Below, one piece after another: positions 1 through 8,314 of a stretch of DNA of 24,628 nucleotides. How positions within the stretch are numbered: the stretch's first letter is position 1; every line of letters begins with the position of its first letter. The notes under the pieces are model-generated. The model searched no databases. It saw only the letters and a program-made list of their open reading frames with translations, and had not been told where the DNA came from. A program made the position numbers and the translations under genes. The DNA lies in NCBI GenBank assembly GCA_964459305.1, contig CAYWNA010000195.1, forward strand, positions 1-24,628, read 5' to 3'. The stretch is from CAYWNA01 sp964459305 (GTDB lineage: Bacteria; Planctomycetota; Planctomycetia; Pirellulales; Pirellulaceae).

Positions 1-367
1 TTAACTCCACGGAAGAGAAATCGCCTGCTGTCCTTCCTTCGGATTACCGTGTCAAAGGCACATTTTCGACGCCCTAGGGTCTGGCCCAACCGCTAGTTTC
101 CAGGATACGCGAAACGCCAGCCAATTCGAAGTGCCCGTGAAGGCAACCATCAACGAATAGCGGTTGCGGACTTGAATGATGATGCCGCAGAAAAGGGCGC
201 AAGAACGGGTTTGCGGGGCGGCGAGGATTCGTCGACAAAACTCGTAGCTGGATTCGCAAGAATTCAGGCGGTGAGGGGCGTAATCCACCTGAATTCTTGC
301 GAATCCAGCTACAAACCCGTTTCTGCGTCCCCGCAGCAAAGGGAATCCCGATCGACGGGTGGGGCCG
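1..367. other. Intergenic region downstream of leuD, with inverted repeats
   Basis: No convincing gene is seen. Short reading frames here cross the palindrome on both strands and have no family-like character. A weak inverted repeat pairs CAACCGCTA at 87-95 with its exact complement at 158-166, and the strong palindrome at 244-312 follows. The stretch lies at the 3' end of leuD, and nothing upstream of it is visible in the window. Confidence 0.6.
244..312. repeat. Long perfect inverted repeat (element A)
   Basis: The arms at 244-268 and 288-312 are exact reverse complements over 25 bp and enclose a 19-nt spacer. The left arm begins GTAGCTGGATTCGC and contains an EcoRI-like GAATTC core near its inner end. 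It sits just past the 3' end of leuD. A transcript would form a very stable hairpin, but no T-tract follows, so a dispersed palindromic element is at least as likely as a terminator. Confidence 0.85.
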
Positions 368-961
368 CTAGGCGATGCCGCGGGCCGCTTCATAGGCGGC
401 GATTTTATCTTCGTTCTGCAGGGTCAGCGCGATGTCGTCCAGGCCGTTCAGCAGGCAATGCCGACGAAAATCGTCGACCTCGAATTCCAACTCAAGCCCC
501 AAGTCGTCGGTTATCGTGCGGCCCGCGAGGTCCACCGTCAACTTGTAACCGGCATGCTGTCGGAAATTCTCGAACAGCCGGTCCACAATCTGCTCGTCGA
601 GTTTGATTGGCAGGACGCCGTTCTTGAAGCAGTTGTTGAAGAAGATGTCGGCAAAGCTGGGAGCGATGACCGAGCGAAAACCGTAGTTTTCGAGCGCCCA
701 GACCGCATGCTCACGGCTGGAACCGCAGCCGAAGTTTCGGCGAGCCACCAGGATCGATGCGTCTTGGACCTCCGGCTGATTCAACTCGAAATCCGCACTT
801 GGCGAGCCATCCTCGTTGTACCGCCAGTCGAAGAACAGGAACTCTTCGTACCCCGCGCGCTCGATCCGCTTCAGAAACTGTTTGGGAATGATCTGGTCGG
901 TATCCACGTCCGCTCGGTCCATTACCGCGACCAAGCCCGTGTGTTTGGTGAAAGCTTGCAT
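368..961 (-). CDS. leuD: 3-isopropylmalate dehydratase small subunit
   Basis: This is the swivel-domain subunit of isopropylmalate isomerase, which with LeuC interconverts 2- and 3-isopropylmalate in leucine biosynthesis in the cytoplasm. The 197-aa length is normal for the family. Recognisable segments are DRADVDTDQIIPKQFL near residues 15-30, the substrate-binding loop FGCGSSREHA around residues 77-86, and the conserved APSFADIFFNN stretch near residue 100. It starts 24 nt after the leuC stop on the same strand, preceded by a purine-rich AGAAGAAGAA run that may serve as ribosome binding site. The pair is very probably co-transcribed as leuC-leuD. Confidence 0.97.
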   Translation of the reverse strand: MQAFTKHTGLVAVMDRADVDTDQIIPKQFLKRIERAGYEEFLFFDWRYNEDGSPSADFELNQPEVQDASILVARRNFGCGSSREHAVWALENYGFRSVIAPSFADIFFNNCFKNGVLPIKLDEQIVDRLFENFRQHAGYKLTVDLAGRTITDDLGLELEFEVDDFRRHCLLNGLDDIALTLQNEDKIAAYEAARGIA

Positions 962-985
962 GTTGTGAGTTCTTCTTCTGGCTTC

Positions 986-2404
986 TCAGGTTTTGTAGTC
1001 CCACTCGCGAATGTCCACAAAATGTCCAGCCACCGCGGCGGCGGCGGCCATGGCGGGCGATACCAGGTGCGTTCGACCGCCTTTACCTTGACGCCCTTCG
1101 AAGTTTCGGTTGCTGGTCGAGGCGCATCGCTCGCCGGGCGAAAGTTTGTCGGGGTTCATTGCCAGACACATACTGCAACCAGCTTCACGCCATTCGAAAC
1201 CGGCCTCGCTGAATACCCGATCGAGTCCTTCGTTCTCTGCCTGGATTTTCACTTGGCCGCTGCCGGGTACGACCATTGCGCTGACGTGGTCCGCCACACG
1301 GTAGTCTTTGGCCACTGCCGCCGCAGCCCGAAGATCTTCGATGCGGCCGTTGGTGCAGGAGCCGATGAAGACGCGATCGACCTTGACGTCCGTAATTGGC
1401 GTGCTGGCCTCCAGATTCATGTATTCCAAGGCACGGACCGCCGTTTTGCGCTCCGTCTCGTCTGCGAGATCCGCCGGGGTCGGCACGTTGGCCGAAACCG
1501 ATGCGACCTGTCCCGGCGTCGTTCCCCAAGTAACCTGCGGTGCAATGTCGGCGGCGGCGAAAACTCGCGATTGATCGTATTCCGCGCCGTCGTCGGACGG
1601 CAGGCTTTTCCAACGTTCGACCGCGGCGGCGAAATCAGTTGGAGCGAACTCGCGACCGCGGACGTAGTCGAACGTGGCCTGGTCCGGCGCAATCATTCCC
1701 GCTCGGGCACCCGCCTCGATCGACATGTTGCACACCGTCATCCGCTCTTCCATGCTCAGAGCCCGTATCGCGCTGCCGGCGTACTCCAACACGTACCCGG
1801 CCCCGCCCGATGTCGTGATCTGGCCGATCAAGTACAAGATCAGATCCTTGGCCGTCACGCCGCGAGCCAGTTGGCCGTCGACCCGCAACTCGAATGTCTT
1901 TGGCTTGTACTGAAGCAGCGTTTGAGTCGCCAGCACGTGTTCCACCTCGCTGGTGCCCACGCCAAACGCCAGGGCGCCGAACGCGCCATGTGTGGCGGTG
2001 TGACTGTCGCCGCACACGATGGTCATTCCGGGTCGAGTCAGCCCGAGCTCGGGACCGATCACGTGAACGATGCCCTGCTTGGGATCGTTGATGTCGTACA
2101 ACGGAATCCCGAATTCTCCGCAGTTGCCCCGCAACGCCTCCACCTGCTTTTTCGATATCGGGTCGGCAATCGGCAGCGAGCGGTCGGTGGTAGGAATGTT
2201 GTGATCGGGAGTGGCGATGGTTCGGTCGCGGCGGCGGACTGTGCGCCCCGTCAAACGTAGACCCTCGAACGCCTGTGGGCTGGTCACTTCATGGACCAAT
2301 TGCAGGTCGATGTAGAGAATGGTCTGCTTTCCGTGTTCGGAATGCACAACGTGGTCGTCCCAGATCTTCTGGAACATCGTACGAGGCTGTGAGGCTTCGG
2401 TCAT
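986..2404 (-). CDS. leuC: 3-isopropylmalate dehydratase large subunit
   Basis: This is an aconitase-family Fe-S enzyme of leucine biosynthesis. It is 472 aa, full length for bacterial LeuC. The three 4Fe-4S cluster ligands are visible as C350 (FIGSCTNGR) and C410/C413 (AGCSMCLAMNPD). Other family landmarks are the N-terminal FQKIWDDHVV, YIDLQLVHEVTSPQAF, CGDSHTATHGAFGA around residues 131-144, and NRNFEGRQG near residue 435. leuD follows after 24 nt. No leuA or leuB is visible nearby. The ATG at 2404 is preferred because the conserved N-terminus begins about 10 residues in; no strong Shine-Dalgarno is seen. Confidence 0.98.
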   Translation of the reverse strand: MTEASQPRTMFQKIWDDHVVHSEHGKQTILYIDLQLVHEVTSPQAFEGLRLTGRTVRRRDRTIATPDHNIPTTDRSLPIADPISKKQVEALRGNCGEFGIPLYDINDPKQGIVHVIGPELGLTRPGMTIVCGDSHTATHGAFGALAFGVGTSEVEHVLATQTLLQYKPKTFELRVDGQLARGVTAKDLILYLIGQITTSGGAGYVLEYAGSAIRALSMEERMTVCNMSIEAGARAGMIAPDQATFDYVRGREFAPTDFAAAVERWKSLPSDDGAEYDQSRVFAAADIAPQVTWGTTPGQVASVSANVPTPADLADETERKTAVRALEYMNLEASTPITDVKVDRVFIGSCTNGRIEDLRAAAAVAKDYRVADHVSAMVVPGSGQVKIQAENEGLDRVFSEAGFEWREAGCSMCLAMNPDKLSPGERCASTSNRNFEGRQGKGGRTHLVSPAMAAAAAVAGHFVDIREWDYKT

Positions 2405-2462
2405 CTTTTTCGCTTACTTGTCGATGGAGTAGACTGTGGACCGAGGATGAAGTAGTCTCCTC

Positions 2463-2542
2463 GTTTAACCGCGACCCGGCAGGGGACCGCGTGAATGAAC
2501 ACCGTTGCGCGGACGCACGCCCCTGCCGGGTCGCGGTTAAAC
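2463..2542. repeat. Long perfect inverted repeat (element B)
   Basis: The arms at 2463-2485 and 2520-2542 are exact complements over 23 bp, starting GTTTAACCGCGACCCGGC on the left, with a 34-nt spacer. The spacer itself can pair a little further (CCGCG near 2487 with CGCGG near 2508). The same arm sequence recurs with few changes at 12798-12877. It lies between two divergent 5' ends, so it cannot be an ordinary terminator of either gene. Confidence 0.9.
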
Positions 2543-2695
2543 CAAGCGAGGATATTGGGAATTTGTTGTCGCAATCGACAATGAGCCCAGCGGACCCAAT
2601 CGCAGGACAGTCTTCGTCCCCTAAAGGTTCTCCCGAATATAGCGAACCGGGGATCGCTTGGCGAGGAGAGCCGCAGAACGTCAGAAAACAAAGAA

Positions 2696-2728
2696 AGGCA
2701 GGCTCGCGGATAATGGACGAACCTGCCT
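2696..2728. repeat. Short hairpin upstream of the amidohydrolase
   Basis: AGGCAGGCTCG at 2696-2706 pairs with CGAACCTGCCT at 2718-2728 (10 of 11 positions, the odd one being a G-T pair), with an 11-nt loop. If the amidohydrolase transcript starts upstream, this hairpin would lie in its leader about 130 nt before the start codon. No T-run follows. Function unknown. Confidence 0.5.
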
Positions 2729-2840
2729 CGATCAAGAACACGCTCGAGAGTGATAGCAGAGATTCTAGTACGCACTCAACCGAGCCCGCAATTATCATTT
2801 CAAGCCAACGACCCTTCCTCTGGTGGAAGGGATTCCAAAA

Positions 2841-2847
2841 GAAGGAG
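2841..2847 (+). promoter_or_regulatory. Ribosome binding site for the M20 amidohydrolase
   Basis: GAAGGAG lies 10 nt before the ATG at 2858. It selects that ATG over an in-frame upstream ATG at 2750, whose extra 36 residues would precede the basic n-region of the signal peptide. Confidence 0.7.
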
Positions 2848-2857
2848 TAGAGATAGC

Positions 2858-4225
2858 ATGTCTCGTCATTTCTCGCTTCATCAACAATTGCCTCCTCGTC
2901 AACGGAGAAGGGCCAATGAAATGGCGGGTGTCGTTGCCGCGCTTTCTGTTGTCCTGGCCGCTGCCGCATTGTCTCCACCGATTGGTCCCGCCGAAGAGCC
3001 GCGGCCGTGGGTCGAAGCGAATGTGGACGATCTGGTGGCCATATATCAACATTTTCACTGCCATCCGGAACTGTCATTCCATGAACGCGAGAGTGCGAAG
3101 CAGTTGGCCAAGGAATGGACCGCCATTGGCGCCGACGTCACCACGGGCATCGGCGGGCACGGCGTGGTTGCATTGATCGCCAATGGCGACGGGCCGACGC
3201 TCATGCTGAGGGCCGACATGGATGCGTTGCCGATCGTCGAACAGACGGGTGTGGAATACGCGTCGAAGGTGAAAGTGAAGGACGCTTCCGGCGCGGAAGT
3301 CGGCGTGATGCACGCCTGTGGCCATGATGTCCACATGACAAACCTTGTCGGGGTGGTTCGATACTTGGCGAGCAACAAGGACCGCTGGCGCGGCACGTTG
3401 ATGCTGGTTGCGCAGCCGGCCGAAGAACACGGTGCGGGTGCCTTGGCAATGTTGGACGACGGGCTGTTCAAACGATTCCCCGAGCCCGATTTTGCACTTG
3501 CATTGCACGTTGCCCCCACGCTGCCCACCGGATCTATCGGATACCGCACCGGCTATTTGCTGGCCAATGTCGACAGCGTCGACATAACCGTTCACGGCCG
3601 AGGCGGTCACGGGGCGTTCCCGCACGCCACGATCGACCCTGTGGTGCAAGCCGCCGAGTTGATCGTTTCATTGCAGACGATTGTCAGCCGCGAAGTGGAC
3701 CCGATTGCCCCCGCCGTTATCACCGTGGGCTCGATTCATGGCGGCACCAAGCACAACATCATTGGTAATACTTGTGATCTGCAGCTCACTGTGCGCAGTT
3801 CCACGGACGAAGTCCGCCGGCAGTTGCTGGCCGCCATCCAGCGCAAAGCCGGCGCGGTTGCCAGAGGGATGGATGCACCGGAGCCTGCCGTCGAAGTCAC
3901 CGAGGGCACACCCGCGCTTTGGAACGATGAAGACCTGGCGGAGCGCGTCCTGCCTGTCTTCCGGCGCGTTTTGGGTGACGAACGGGTCGTTGTGTCCGAT
4001 TTTTGCATGGTCGGCGAAGACTTCAGCCGATACGGCAGAGCCGGGGTGCCGATCATGATGTTCTGGTTGGGTGCCGTGGACGCCAAACGGCTGGCTCGCT
4101 ACGAAGAACTCGGCCAGCAACCGCCGTGGCTGCACTCACCGCTGTTCTATCCCGATGTCGACGCGACCCTCGTTACTGGGGTGACGGCAATGGCAAGTGC
4201 GGCGCTCGAACTGCTGAAACCCTAG
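2858..4225 (+). CDS. Exported M20D-family metallo-amidohydrolase
   Basis: This is a 455-aa zinc-type amidase/peptidase related to hippurate, N-acyl-amino-acid and IAA-amino-acid hydrolases; the natural substrate cannot be read from sequence. From the chosen ATG, a long basic n-region (PRQRRRANE) precedes a hydrophobic stretch at about residues 22-40, with possible cleavage near GPA-EEP, so export is likely. Family motifs are HCHPELSFHE, LRADMDALPI, ACGHDVHM (ligands C154, H156), PAEEHGAG (catalytic and metal Glu 189/190), H217 in LALHVAP, the dimerisation lid starting near VHGRGGHGAFPHA, and a C-terminal LHSPLF histidine. All metal-binding positions appear present. It is divergent from leuC and probably monocistronic. 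An extracytoplasmic location is somewhat unusual for this mostly cytoplasmic family. Confidence 0.9.
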   Translation: MSRHFSLHQQLPPRQRRRANEMAGVVAALSVVLAAAALSPPIGPAEEPRPWVEANVDDLVAIYQHFHCHPELSFHERESAKQLAKEWTAIGADVTTGIGGHGVVALIANGDGPTLMLRADMDALPIVEQTGVEYASKVKVKDASGAEVGVMHACGHDVHMTNLVGVVRYLASNKDRWRGTLMLVAQPAEEHGAGALAMLDDGLFKRFPEPDFALALHVAPTLPTGSIGYRTGYLLANVDSVDITVHGRGGHGAFPHATIDPVVQAAELIVSLQTIVSREVDPIAPAVITVGSIHGGTKHNIIGNTCDLQLTVRSSTDEVRRQLLAAIQRKAGAVARGMDAPEPAVEVTEGTPALWNDEDLAERVLPVFRRVLGDERVVVSDFCMVGEDFSRYGRAGVPIMMFWLGAVDAKRLARYEELGQQPPWLHSPLFYPDVDATLVTGVTAMASAALELLKP

Positions 4226-4549
4226 GAATGGCGCCAAATCGATTCTGACTTCGTGGTAGCTGAAGTCGCCAGACTTTGGCCGTTTGACATGGAGTACGGC
4301 GAGCGGCAGATGACAACTTACCAGCCGTAGGTTGGGACCATTGTCCCGACCAAGCAAAGTCCGGCTCGGACGGGACAATGGTCCCATCCTATGGGTTTGA
4401 ACTTACCTACCGCTCGCCAAAACAAACTCGGGCGAGTTCGGCTACAGAAATCTGAGGATGATGGCATAGGGTTACGGTAAAAAAGGTGATCCATTACCAT
4501 TGGCTGACGGTGTGGCCTTTCCCTTCCATTTCCCCTGCGCGCCTTTGCC
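4226..4549. other. Intergenic region filled by a nested inverted repeat
   Basis: No gene is seen between the amidohydrolase and the glycosyltransferase cluster. Most of the gap is the nested palindrome at 4256-4445. The last 100 nt before the glycosyltransferase carry no clear promoter or Shine-Dalgarno that I can support. Confidence 0.6.
4256..4445. repeat. Nested three-tier inverted repeat (element D)
   Basis: Three concentric pairs of arms are visible. The outer arms at 4256-4278 and 4423-4445 match at 19 of 23 positions and both begin GTAGC at the outer end. The middle arms at 4298-4309 and 4407-4418 match at 11 of 12 (GGCGAGCGG core). The inner arms at 4325-4348 and 4371-4394 match at 22 of 24 and carry a GGGACCATTGTCCC core. 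The 190-bp unit could fold as one interrupted long hairpin or a small cruciform. No open reading frame of note lies inside, which fits a non-autonomous palindromic element rather than an insertion sequence. Confidence 0.8.
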
Positions 4550-6109
4550 ATGGACGTCGCAATCCTGCACCATCATTTGAACCGCGGCGGTGTGACCCAG
4601 GTCATCGTGAACCACCTGCGGGCACTGAGCGCCGTCGCTGAAGACCGAGTGCGGTTCCGCGTGGCGATCCTGTACGGTGGCCGGAGAGAGGATTGGCCCA
4701 ATGATCTGCCATCGCAGTTGCCGGGCGTTGAGTTATCGCTGCACGTTGTGCCGGAGTTGAGGTACGATGGCGATCTTCAACCCAAGCCGCAACCGGATGA
4801 ACTAGCAAAGAAGCTGACATCGACGTTGGCTGCAATCGGTTTTTCGCCCGATACCTCGGTACTTCACGTCCACAATCACTCGCTTGGCAAGAACGTTTCG
4901 CTGCCCGGCGCATTGGCCACGCTCGCGCGAGCAGGATACCCGTTGCTGCTGCACATCCATGATTTTGCCGAGGACTTTCGGCCGGAAAACTACCGGTGTC
5001 TGGTCGAGGCCGTCGGCGAGGGCAATCCGCGGCGACTGAGCGCCGCTCTGTATCCTCAAGCGGCACACGTCCATTACGCCGTGCTGAACGGACGCGATTT
5101 CCAGGTTTTGAGATCTGCCGGTGTTTCACCTGATCACCTCCATTCACTGCCGAACCCAGTGGCCGGCTTTGGGAAACTTCCTTCGAAAGAGGAGGCCCGC
5201 CGGAAGGTGGCGAAGCGGTGCGAGCGCACCGCAAAGGGGCGCTACCTAATTTACCCCGTCCGAGCCATTCGCCGCAAAAACCTGGGCGAGGCGCTCTTAT
5301 GGTCTGCCGTGGCGGAACCGGGGGATCATTTCGCCGTCACGCAGCCGCCGCTCAATCCGATCGAAGGGCCCAGTTACGAGTTCTGGAAGAAGCTGGCGGC
5401 GGACCTCTCACTGCCGTTTTTGTTTGAAGCGGGAAATGTCGACGGCCTGACCTTCCAAGACAACATGGCCGCCGCCGACGGGGTTCTCACCACCAGCGTG
5501 GCCGAAGGCTTTGGAATGGTGTTTCTTGAGGCGTGGCTGGCCAGCCTACCCCTCATCGGCCGAAACCTGCCCGAAATCACTGCCGACTTTGTGCAGGTGG
5601 GAGTCAACTTGGATACGTTGTACGCGCGATTAGAGATTCCCTTGTATTGGGTAGGGCGGAGTACGTTTTGCGGAATGATGGAGGAGGTCTACCGTAAGGC
5701 ACTCGCCGACTTCGGCCAACCGCAACCGAGCGCCGAGCAGTTCAATCGCGACATCCAGTCGTTGATTTGCGATGACTTAGTGGATTTTGCGTCGTTGAGT
5801 CCATCGCTCCAACGCCAATTGATTCTCCAGGTCAAGGAGCATAGGAACCGTCGCGAGAGACTATTGGAACTCAATCCGAAACTTCGGACGATTTCGAGGG
5901 CAGATCTCGGCGAACTCGTGTCGAGCAACGCCGCGGCGGTTCGCGAGAATTTCTCACTTGAATCCGCTGGCAGGAGGCTCGACCGTATCTACCGGACGCT
6001 GTCCGCCAGCCCTAAGATCGATCGCCTGGAGCCGCCCGAGGAAGGTTTGAACATGCTGCAGGCGTTCTTGAGTTTGCCCCGTCTACAGCCGCTCCGTATC
6101 GAAACATGA
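4550..6109 (+). CDS. GT4-type glycosyltransferase
   Basis: This is a 519-aa cytoplasmic GT-B-fold glycosyltransferase. The N-terminal half has the nucleotide-sugar transferase signature with NRGGVTQVIVNHLRAL at residues 11-26, HVHNHSLG near 106-113 and HIHDFAEDFRPENYR near 135-149. The C-terminal half has PNP at 201-203, the phosphate-binding RAIRRKN at 238-244 and the E-x7-E signature EGFGMVFLE at 319-327. A C-terminal extension of about 130 residues has no family I recognise. Its stop overlaps the next gene by 4 nt (ATGA), which implies translational coupling to the HAD hydrolase. Acceptor and donor are not determined. By context it could make a phosphorylated glycoside that the HAD enzyme dephosphorylates. 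Confidence 0.85.
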   Translation: MDVAILHHHLNRGGVTQVIVNHLRALSAVAEDRVRFRVAILYGGRREDWPNDLPSQLPGVELSLHVVPELRYDGDLQPKPQPDELAKKLTSTLAAIGFSPDTSVLHVHNHSLGKNVSLPGALATLARAGYPLLLHIHDFAEDFRPENYRCLVEAVGEGNPRRLSAALYPQAAHVHYAVLNGRDFQVLRSAGVSPDHLHSLPNPVAGFGKLPSKEEARRKVAKRCERTAKGRYLIYPVRAIRRKNLGEALLWSAVAEPGDHFAVTQPPLNPIEGPSYEFWKKLAADLSLPFLFEAGNVDGLTFQDNMAAADGVLTTSVAEGFGMVFLEAWLASLPLIGRNLPEITADFVQVGVNLDTLYARLEIPLYWVGRSTFCGMMEEVYRKALADFGQPQPSAEQFNRDIQSLICDDLVDFASLSPSLQRQLILQVKEHRNRRERLLELNPKLRTISRADLGELVSSNAAAVRENFSLESAGRRLDRIYRTLSASPKIDRLEPPEEGLNMLQAFLSLPRLQPLRIET

Positions 6110-7014
6110 CGAAAAGCTACCAGGACATATTCCGATCGATTTGCCAACCGCTGGAACCTGTTCCTACGAGTGAACATCCCGTTCTTCGTGAGCTACCGGG
6201 CTTGCAGGCCGTGTTGTTTGACGTCTATGGGACGATGTTCATCAGCGGCAGCGGAGACGTGGGCGTTGCCCAGGAGTCCGGCAAACCCGATGCGCTGGCT
6301 GCCGCCTTCGCGGCCGCAGGTTTCCGCGGCCGACTGGATGCCGAGCGTGGTGTCCAGTGCATGCTATCGGTGATCGAAACACACCAGGAACGAGAACGAG
6401 ACCACGGCATTGACTATCCGGAGGTGGATATCCGGGAAGTGTGGCGCGACTGCTTGGACGAAATGACACGACGTGGTTGGATGGATTCGGTAGCGGCCGA
6501 TTTCGACTTGAAGCAATTGGCTGTCGAGTACGAAGTCCGCACAAACCCCACTTGGCCGATGCCTGGTTTGGTCGACTGCCTGGATCAACTCCGCGCGGCG
6601 GGACTGAATCTAGGAATCATCAGCAACGCCCAGTTCTACACACTCCAGATGTTTCACGGTCTGCTGGGAGCGACACCGGAAGCCTTGGGATTCGATCCAG
6701 ACATTCAGTTCTACTCTTTCCGCCATCTTCGCGCAAAACCTGGCACGTTTTTATTCGAACTGGCGGCAAAAGCTCTTGCCAAACAGGGCGTTGCGGCCGA
6801 AAAAGTAATCTATATCGGTAACGATATGCTGAACGACATTCAGACCGCCCAGAATATCGGGTTTCGCACAGCGTTGTTTGCCGGGGATCGGCGAAGTCTA
6901 CGCTGGCGACCCGACGACGATCGGGTCCAAAGTGTGACCCCTGACCTCGTGCTGACCGACCTGAAGTCGTTCGCCGCCTGCATTCCCGCCTCCCCCGGCC
7001 CGCCTGTAACTTGA
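6106..7014 (+). CDS. HAD-superfamily hydrolase (DxYGT type)
   Basis: This 302-aa protein has a HAD core fold. Motif I is FDVYGT with nucleophile D39, motif II is IISNAQ with S173, motif III is K211 in RAKPGTFLF, and motif IV is GNDMLND at 238-244. The cap inserts after motif I, about residues 55-145. The second acidic residue of the usual DxDGT phosphatase motif is Tyr, as in 2-haloacid dehalogenases, but many DxYGT proteins are uncharacterised. The ATG overlaps the glycosyltransferase stop, so the two are surely one operon. A sugar-phosphate phosphatase is the contextual guess; a dehalogenase would make little sense here. The next gene starts 34 nt later. Confidence 0.88.
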   Translation: MTKSYQDIFRSICQPLEPVPTSEHPVLRELPGLQAVLFDVYGTMFISGSGDVGVAQESGKPDALAAAFAAAGFRGRLDAERGVQCMLSVIETHQERERDHGIDYPEVDIREVWRDCLDEMTRRGWMDSVAADFDLKQLAVEYEVRTNPTWPMPGLVDCLDQLRAAGLNLGIISNAQFYTLQMFHGLLGATPEALGFDPDIQFYSFRHLRAKPGTFLFELAAKALAKQGVAAEKVIYIGNDMLNDIQTAQNIGFRTALFAGDRRSLRWRPDDDRVQSVTPDLVLTDLKSFAACIPASPGPPVT

Positions 7015-7048
7015 AATCCGTTAGACGCGCACCAATCATTGAGTAATC

Positions 7049-8314
7049 ATGGGTCATCGCATTGGTTTTATTGGAACCCGCTTCGCTGGGACCGATGGCG
7101 TATCGCTGGAAAGTGCCAAGTGGGCCCAGTTGCTTTGGGACCACGAGCACGTGAGCTACTGGTACGGAGGGCTGCTGGATCGTGACGAGTCCGCCAGCAT
7201 GTCCGTGCCCTACGCCTACTTCAAGCATCCGGACATCGAGTGGATCAACGATCGCGTGTACGGGCGGCGCCAACGCACCCCCGACGTCACGCAACGCATC
7301 TGGTCGTATAGCGAGTTCTTGAAAACGACTCTGTACGAGTTCAAGAAACGCTTCGACATCGAGATTTTCGTGGTGGAAAACGCCCTGTGCATCCCAATAA
7401 ACATCCCACTGGGCGTTGCGATCACTCAGTTTGTCGCCGAAACGGGTTTCCCCACAATTGCCCATCACCACGATTTTTACTGGGAGCGAGACCGCTTCGC
7501 GGTGAACGCCGTGCAGGACTTTCTGGACATGGCGTTTCCGCCATCGTTGCCGTCGATTCAACACGTGACGATCAACTCGTTCGCTCAGGCCCAACTTTCG
7601 CGACGTAAAGGCGAATCGTCGACGCTTGTGCCCAACGTGCTGGATTTCGAGAACCCGCCTCCGGAACCAGACGAGTACTCGCAGTCGTTTCGCGAAGACC
7701 TGGGGTTTGAACCGGACGACGTCATCTTCCTACAGCCCACGCGTATCGTGCCCCGAAAGGGTATCGAACACTCGATTTCTCTGTTAGCGGCGCTGAATAA
7801 CCCAAAATGCAAGCTGGTCATTTCGCACGAATCCGGCGACGAGGGACATGAATACATGATGGCTCTGCAGGAGTTGGCCGAGCAGGAAGGAGTCGACCTG
7901 CAGTTCGTAAGCACGCGAGTAGGGGAGATACGTTCCACCAACGACAAGGGGCAGCGGACCTACACCTTGGCCGACACCTATTCCCAAGCCGATTTTATCA
8001 CGTATCCTAGTATGTACGAGGGATTCGGCAACGCGTTGCTGGAAGCCTTCTATTACCGGAAACCCGTACTGGTCAATCGCTACTCGATTTTCATCTCGGA
8101 TATCGAGCCGAAGGGATACAAGGCGATCACGATGAACGGGCTCGTGACACGCAACGTCATCGAGCACGTTCGCAAGGTGATCACAGATGAAGCCTACCGC
8201 GCCGAGATGGTGGAATATAACTACGAGTTGAGTAAGGCGTTTTTCAGCTATTCCGTACTGCGGCGCAAGCTGCGGGCGATGATCACGAACGTGACGGGCG
8301 TCGATGACCTTTAA
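7049..8314 (+). CDS. GT4-like glycosyltransferase, possibly mannosylglucosylglycerate synthase
   Basis: This 421-aa GT-B protein opens with GFIGTRFAGTDGVSLE (residues 6-21), where the loop GTDGVSLE replaces the usual glycine-rich donor loop. Further landmarks are HHHDFYWER at 139-147, VPNVLDF at 194-200, RIVPRKGIE at 232-240 and the E-x7-E motif EGFGNALLE at 324-332. The GTDGVSLE start and HHHDFYWER are, as far as I recall, typical of the family that includes mannosylglucosylglycerate synthase, which moves mannose from GDP-mannose to glucosylglycerate. The downstream glucosylglycerate-phosphorylase-like gene fits that idea. Fold and class are secure; the substrate assignment is inference. No clear Shine-Dalgarno precedes the ATG. 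Confidence 0.85.
   Translation: MGHRIGFIGTRFAGTDGVSLESAKWAQLLWDHEHVSYWYGGLLDRDESASMSVPYAYFKHPDIEWINDRVYGRRQRTPDVTQRIWSYSEFLKTTLYEFKKRFDIEIFVVENALCIPINIPLGVAITQFVAETGFPTIAHHHDFYWERDRFAVNAVQDFLDMAFPPSLPSIQHVTINSFAQAQLSRRKGESSTLVPNVLDFENPPPEPDEYSQSFREDLGFEPDDVIFLQPTRIVPRKGIEHSISLLAALNNPKCKLVISHESGDEGHEYMMALQELAEQEGVDLQFVSTRVGEIRSTNDKGQRTYTLADTYSQADFITYPSMYEGFGNALLEAFYYRKPVLVNRYSIFISDIEPKGYKAITMNGLVTRNVIEHVRKVITDEAYRAEMVEYNYELSKAFFSYSVLRRKLRAMITNVTGVDDL

Larger units (their letters stand above)
2405..2857. other. Divergent intergenic region between leuC and the amidohydrolase
   Basis: This gap must hold the 5' regions of two divergent genes. It contains the strong palindrome at 2463-2542 and a second, smaller hairpin at 2696-2728. 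No confident -35/-10 pair was found on either strand, and no credible small gene is seen. Confidence 0.55.

Noticed and set aside
244..312. Rho-independent terminator for leuD
   Set aside because: The hairpin is strong, but no T-run follows on the leuD strand and the arms are far longer than usual; it is kept as a repeat instead.
52..393. 113-codon open frame on the minus strand downstream of leuD
   Set aside because: It runs through both arms of the palindrome at 244-312 and overlaps the end of leuD; the product has no gene-like character. The segment may be a repeated non-coding element, but that cannot be tested here.
359..2260. 633-codon open frame on the plus strand
   Set aside because: It lies entirely antisense to leuC and leuD, which have complete family motifs. 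The open frame is a by-product of GC-rich codon use.
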